Assembly (NCBI GenBank): GCA_023460875.1
Contig: JAEWOQ010000010.1
Span: 1 to 8,090, forward strand
Direction: 5' to 3'
Length of the DNA stretch: 8,090 bases
Source: Pseudomonadota bacterium
GTDB taxonomy: Bacteria; Myxococcota_A; Polyangia; Polyangiales; Polyangiaceae
Below are positions 5,132 through 8,090 of the stretch, piece after piece (positions within the stretch are counted from its first letter, which is position 1; every line of letters starts with the position of its first letter). A program made the position numbers and the translations under genes. The notes below the pieces were generated by a model, which made no database searches, had not been told where the DNA came from, and saw only the letters and a program-made list of their open reading frames with translations.

Positions 5132-7036
5132 ATGACCTCCCTTGCGCAGCGCTCCGACGTCGGTGAGTTTCGAAAGAGGTTCCGCTGGCTCGTGCTGTTC
5201 ATCGTCATGAGCTTCGCGGTGTTCACCGTACGGCTCGCCGTCCTGCAGATCGTGCGCGGGGACGTCCACGAGGCGCAGGCGCGCCGCAACATCGTGGGGG
5301 AGCGCAGGTTGGCGACGACGCGGGGGGTCATCCGCGACGCCCAGGGCAAGGTGCTCGCGGCCAATCGCCCCGCCTACAACGTGCACGTCGTCCCCGATCG
5401 GATCGACCTGGAGGAGACCTGGCCCCGGGTCGTGGCGATGATGGGGTTGTCGCCTGGAGAGGCGGATGGGCTCCGCGAGAAGATCGTCACGCTGAAGGAC
5501 GAGGGCGGCAATCGCGCCAAGCAGCAGACGCTCGTCAAGGTGGACGTGAGCCGCGACGCGGTGGCCGCTCTGGAGACGCACGCGCGCTCCCTGCGCGGGG
5601 TGGACGTGACCCCGGCGCCCGTCCGCTATTATCCCCACGGGGATCTCGGCGCTCATTTGCTCGGCTACATGCGGGAGGTAGACGGGGAGCTGCTCGCGCA
5701 GAAGCCCGAGGCCGGCTACCGCGCGGGGGATCGGCTGGGCGCGGTGGGGGTGGAGCGACGCTGGGAGAGCTACCTGCGAGGTCAGAGGGGCTGGCGCCGC
5801 TTCATCCGTAAGAGCGCGAACAGCGACAACGCCGACGAGCTCGAGCAACGCTACCTGGGTGAGAACAGGATCCAGGAGCCGCTCCCGGGCCGGGACATCT
5901 CGTTGACGGTCGACATCGAGCTGATGCGCTCGGCGGAGCGGGCCATGCGCGGGCAGCTCGCGGGCGCCGTCGTGGTGGTGGACGTGCGCACCGGTCGGCT
6001 CTTGGCCGCCCTGTCCAAGCCGAGCTTCGACCCGAACATCGTGTCGGGCGGCAGCGGCAAGGCGGCAGTCCAGGACGCCTTCAGGCGGTACTACGCCGAC
6101 CCGCTGAAGCCCACCTTGGACAAGACGATGTCCGCAGCCTACCCGCCGGGCTCGACCTACAAGCCGTTCACGGCCTTGGCAGGGCTCGAGGAGGGGCTGA
6201 TCCGTCCCGACACGACCGTGGACTGTCGAGGTGGCCACAAGTTCGGCAAGCGCTTCTTCCGCTGCACTGGCGTGCATCGCCGGGTGGATTTGCACCGGGC
6301 GATGGTGCGGTCCTGCAACACCTACTTCTACGAGCTCGGGTCACAGATCCATATCGACCGCCTGGCGGAGGTCGGCATGAAGTTCGGCTTCGGGGCGCCT
6401 ACGGGCGTCGGGATCAACCCCGAGGCGCGCGGCCGGATGCCGACGCGTGGGTGGTACACGCGGCGTTACAAGGGCGCGTTCCGAGGGGGCTTCACCCTGC
6501 TCGCCGCCATCGGGCAGGGCGCGTCGACGGTGAACGTGCTCCAGCTGGCCCTCGGCTATGGTGCCCTCGCGAACGGCGGGACGCTCTACCGTCCTCAGGT
6601 CGTGCGCAGCATCGAGACGAGCGATGGCACGGTCGTGCAGGATTTCCCCCCCCGAGTGAGGCGCGTCGTCGATTTGGACGCCGAGCGCCTGAGACTGTTG
6701 CGCCTCGGCCTCAAAGGTGTCGTCACGGAGCGGGAGGGGACGGCCTACGGTGCGCGGATCGAAGGTGTCGACATGGCCGGGAAGACGGGGACGGCTCAGG
6801 TGACCCAGGTCACGCCGCGGGGCGTGGACCCGGACCGCGTCTGGTACTTCAACCGTGACCATGCGTGGTTCGCGGGGTATGCGCCCGCGGAGTCGCCGGA
6901 GATCGCGGTGGTGGTGCTGGTCGAGCACGGCGGCGGCGGCGGTAAGAACGCCGTGCCGGTGGCTATGCAGGTGGTGCGCGACTGGCAACGCATGAAGACC
7001 GAGCGCCTCGCGGCGCGGCTCGAGGAGAGAGACTGA
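5132..7036 (+). CDS. mrdA: Penicillin-binding protein 2 (class B peptidoglycan D,D-transpeptidase)
   Basis: A 634-residue class B PBP that cross-links lateral-wall peptidoglycan as partner of RodA. It has a cytoplasmic N-terminus, one membrane anchor (about 18-40), the non-penicillin-binding pedestal domain (about 58-230, starting with ATTRGVIRDAQGKVLAANRP-type sequence), and a C-terminal transpeptidase domain. All three catalytic motifs are intact: S341-T-Y-K344 (nucleophile Ser341), S394-C-N396 and K551-T-G-T554. Between the first two lie C365, C378, H382 and C395, a set that matches in position the zinc-binding site reported in PBP2 of other Gram-negative bacteria. A glycine run (G600-G604) is encoded by GGC repeats. 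The ATG at 5132 is the only usable start: an in-frame TGA lies at 5120-5122 and no GTG or TTG occurs between. No Shine-Dalgarno is visible; the leader is pyrimidine-rich. It lies 32 bp after mreD and overlaps rodA by one base. Confidence 0.97.
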   Translation: MTSLAQRSDVGEFRKRFRWLVLFIVMSFAVFTVRLAVLQIVRGDVHEAQARRNIVGERRLATTRGVIRDAQGKVLAANRPAYNVHVVPDRIDLEETWPRVVAMMGLSPGEADGLREKIVTLKDEGGNRAKQQTLVKVDVSRDAVAALETHARSLRGVDVTPAPVRYYPHGDLGAHLLGYMREVDGELLAQKPEAGYRAGDRLGAVGVERRWESYLRGQRGWRRFIRKSANSDNADELEQRYLGENRIQEPLPGRDISLTVDIELMRSAERAMRGQLAGAVVVVDVRTGRLLAALSKPSFDPNIVSGGSGKAAVQDAFRRYYADPLKPTLDKTMSAAYPPGSTYKPFTALAGLEEGLIRPDTTVDCRGGHKFGKRFFRCTGVHRRVDLHRAMVRSCNTYFYELGSQIHIDRLAEVGMKFGFGAPTGVGINPEARGRMPTRGWYTRRYKGAFRGGFTLLAAIGQGASTVNVLQLALGYGALANGGTLYRPQVVRSIETSDGTVVQDFPPRVRRVVDLDAERLRLLRLGLKGVVTEREGTAYGARIEGVDMAGKTGTAQVTQVTPRGVDPDRVWYFNRDHAWFAGYAPAESPEIAVVVLVEHGGGGGKNAVPVAMQVVRDWQRMKTERLAARLEERD

Positions 7037-8090
7037 TGCGGTCCTACCGCCACACCATCACGTTCCGCGGGGGCCCGCAGATCGACATGGTGCTGCTGTT
7101 CTTGGTGGTGGCGATCTCCTGCATCGGGGTGGTCAACCTCTACAGCGCCACGAGCGCCTACGTCGGCGTGACCCAGCGGGCGGGCCTCGCCGACATCTAC
7201 GTCACGCAGATCTACTGGATCGTGGTGGGCCTGCTGCTGGGCATGCTGCTGGCGGCCATCGACTATCGGCACCTGGAGCGCCTCGCGCCCGTCCTCTACG
7301 GAGCAGGGCTGTTGTTGCTCCTGATGGTGTTCGTGTTCGCCACGGATGTACGCGGCTCACAACGTTGGATCCGGATCGGCAGCTTCGCGATGCAGCCGAG
7401 CGAGTTCATGAAGCCACTCGTCGCGCTGATGGTGGCGCGCTACCTGCAAAACGACGCGAAGACGGACGAGCGCGGCCTCTTCGACCTCATCCAACCCGCC
7501 ATCGTGACGGCGTTGCCGTTGGGGTTGGTGATGGCGCAGCCCGACCTGGGCACGTCCCTTATCTATGCGCTGACGACCATCAGCATCCTGGCGGTCACCC
7601 GCATCCGTCGCGGTACCGTCGTGGCCGTCCTCGTCGGGGGCGGGGTGTTCGGGTCGTTCATGTGGAAGTTCGGGCTCCACGACTACCAGCGAGGTCGCAT
7701 CACGAGCTTCCTCGACCCCGAGGGGGACAAGACGGGTACCGGCTGGCACGCGCTCCAGTCCCAGACCGCGATCGGGAACGGAGGCTGGAGCGGGGAGGGC
7801 TTCATGCGGGGGACACAGAACCAGTTCGGCTTCCTCCCGGATCAGCACTCGGACTTCCCCTTCAGCGTGTTCGCCGAGGAGTTCGGGTTCCTCGGCTGCA
7901 TGGTCTTGCTCGTGCTCTACTGCCTCTTATCCATCCACGCGGTCTACATCGCCTCTCAGGCCAAGGACCGGTTCGGCGCGGCGCTGGCGCTGGGCGTCGG
8001 CGCCATCGTCTTCTGGCACACCGTGTTCAATCTGGGCATGTCGATGGGGTTGCTGCCCGTCGTGGGGATCCTGTCTCTTTTAAACATCTT
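7036..8090 (+). CDS. rodA: RodA, SEDS-family peptidoglycan glycosyltransferase (3' end missing)
   Basis: An open frame with no stop inside the window; 345 residues (to base 8070) read as RodA. RodA polymerises lipid II into glycan strands and works with PBP2. Diagnostic SEDS sequence includes GSQRWIRIGSFAMQPSEFMKP (107-127), MAQPDLGTSL (166-175), DYQRGRITSFLDP (216-228), the WHALQSQTAIGNGGWSG loop (237-253) and FLPDQHSDF (266-274), whose Asp273 corresponds to the essential periplasmic Asp of RodA. About eight hydrophobic segments are present, of the ten expected. The ATG overlaps the mrdA stop by one base (TGATG) and has GAGGAGAG at 7022-7029 upstream, so translational coupling is likely. After GLLPVVGI (338-345) the family continues with a PLP-x-x-SYGGS-type motif; here the reading instead gives LSLLNI and turns AT-rich, so bases 8071-8090 are probably not part of the gene. 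Confidence 0.96.
   Translation, partial: MRSYRHTITFRGGPQIDMVLLFLVVAISCIGVVNLYSATSAYVGVTQRAGLADIYVTQIYWIVVGLLLGMLLAAIDYRHLERLAPVLYGAGLLLLLMVFVFATDVRGSQRWIRIGSFAMQPSEFMKPLVALMVARYLQNDAKTDERGLFDLIQPAIVTALPLGLVMAQPDLGTSLIYALTTISILAVTRIRRGTVVAVLVGGGVFGSFMWKFGLHDYQRGRITSFLDPEGDKTGTGWHALQSQTAIGNGGWSGEGFMRGTQNQFGFLPDQHSDFPFSVFAEEFGFLGCMVLLVLYCLLSIHAVYIASQAKDRFGAALALGVGAIVFWHTVFNLGMSMGLLPVVGILSLLNI
8071..8090 (+). other. Tn5 mosaic-end-like tail (probable Nextera adapter residue)
   Basis: The bases 8071-8089 read CTGTCTCTTTTAAACATCT. The 19-bp Tn5 mosaic end used in Nextera libraries reads CTGTCTCTTATACACATCT, so 17 of 19 bases agree, with mismatches at positions 10 and 13. The orientation is the one seen when a read runs out of its insert into the adapter. 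The match begins exactly where the RodA reading leaves the family consensus and where GC content drops. This indicates an untrimmed, error-containing adapter at a contig end; a natural divergent RodA end is the less likely alternative. Confidence 0.7.

Noticed and set aside
4727..6295. 522-residue open frame on the minus strand across mreD and mrdA
   Set aside because: It is long, but lies opposite two well-supported genes, has low-complexity His/Arg/Ala/Pro-rich sequence and no motif. Long antisense frames are expected at this GC content.
1..8090. tRNA, rRNA, CRISPR arrays, insertion sequences or phage genes
   Set aside because: None seen. The coding content is conserved housekeeping genes in a standard order, and I noticed no repeat-spacer pattern, transposase or long inverted repeats.

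Overview
The window comes from a GC-rich Gram-negative-type bacterium. Its core is the rod-shape (elongasome) cluster mreB-mreC-mreD-mrdA(PBP2)-rodA, read left to right from about 2487 to the right edge. High GC, six complete genes all ending in TGA, a two-RRM RNA-binding protein and a candidate sigma-54 promoter together suggest a deltaproteobacterial-type lineage such as Myxococcota. That placement is inference; no rRNA or other taxonomic marker is present.

Left part (1-2486). A YegS/DgkB-type lipid kinase is read leftward (960 to 25). A 338-bp divergent intergenic region follows, holding a candidate sigma-54 site for the kinase, three 11-bp direct repeats and a good sigma-70-like promoter for the rightward gene. 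That gene (1299-2219) encodes a protein with two RRM domains, a glycine-rich FGGPG repeat tract and a lysine-rich tail, an architecture more familiar from eukaryotic hnRNP proteins than from the usual short single-RRM bacterial proteins. A 267-bp gap with weak promoter candidates leads to mreB.

Right part (2487-8090). MreB (actin-like filament), MreC (periplasmic scaffold), MreD (membrane partner), PBP2 (class B transpeptidase) and RodA (SEDS glycosyltransferase) are co-directional with gaps of 91 bp or less, and mrdA and rodA overlap by one base. Together they form the machine that builds lateral-wall peptidoglycan: MreB filaments orient it, MreCD activate it, RodA polymerises glycan strands and PBP2 cross-links them. 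A hairpin with two competing left arms lies between mreB and mreC, directly before the mreC ribosome binding site, and could set the MreB:MreCD ratio. mreC most likely starts at a TTG (3613), not at an upstream GTG inside that hairpin.

The last 20 bases do not look like genome sequence. At 8071 the RodA reading diverges from the family consensus, the composition turns AT-rich, and the bases match the 19-bp Tn5 mosaic end (Nextera transposase adapter) at 17 of 19 positions. This is probably untrimmed adapter at a contig end. I found no convincing wholly new system; the two-RRM protein, the mreB-mreC hairpin switch, the divergent regulatory region and the adapter-like tail are the items worth following up.
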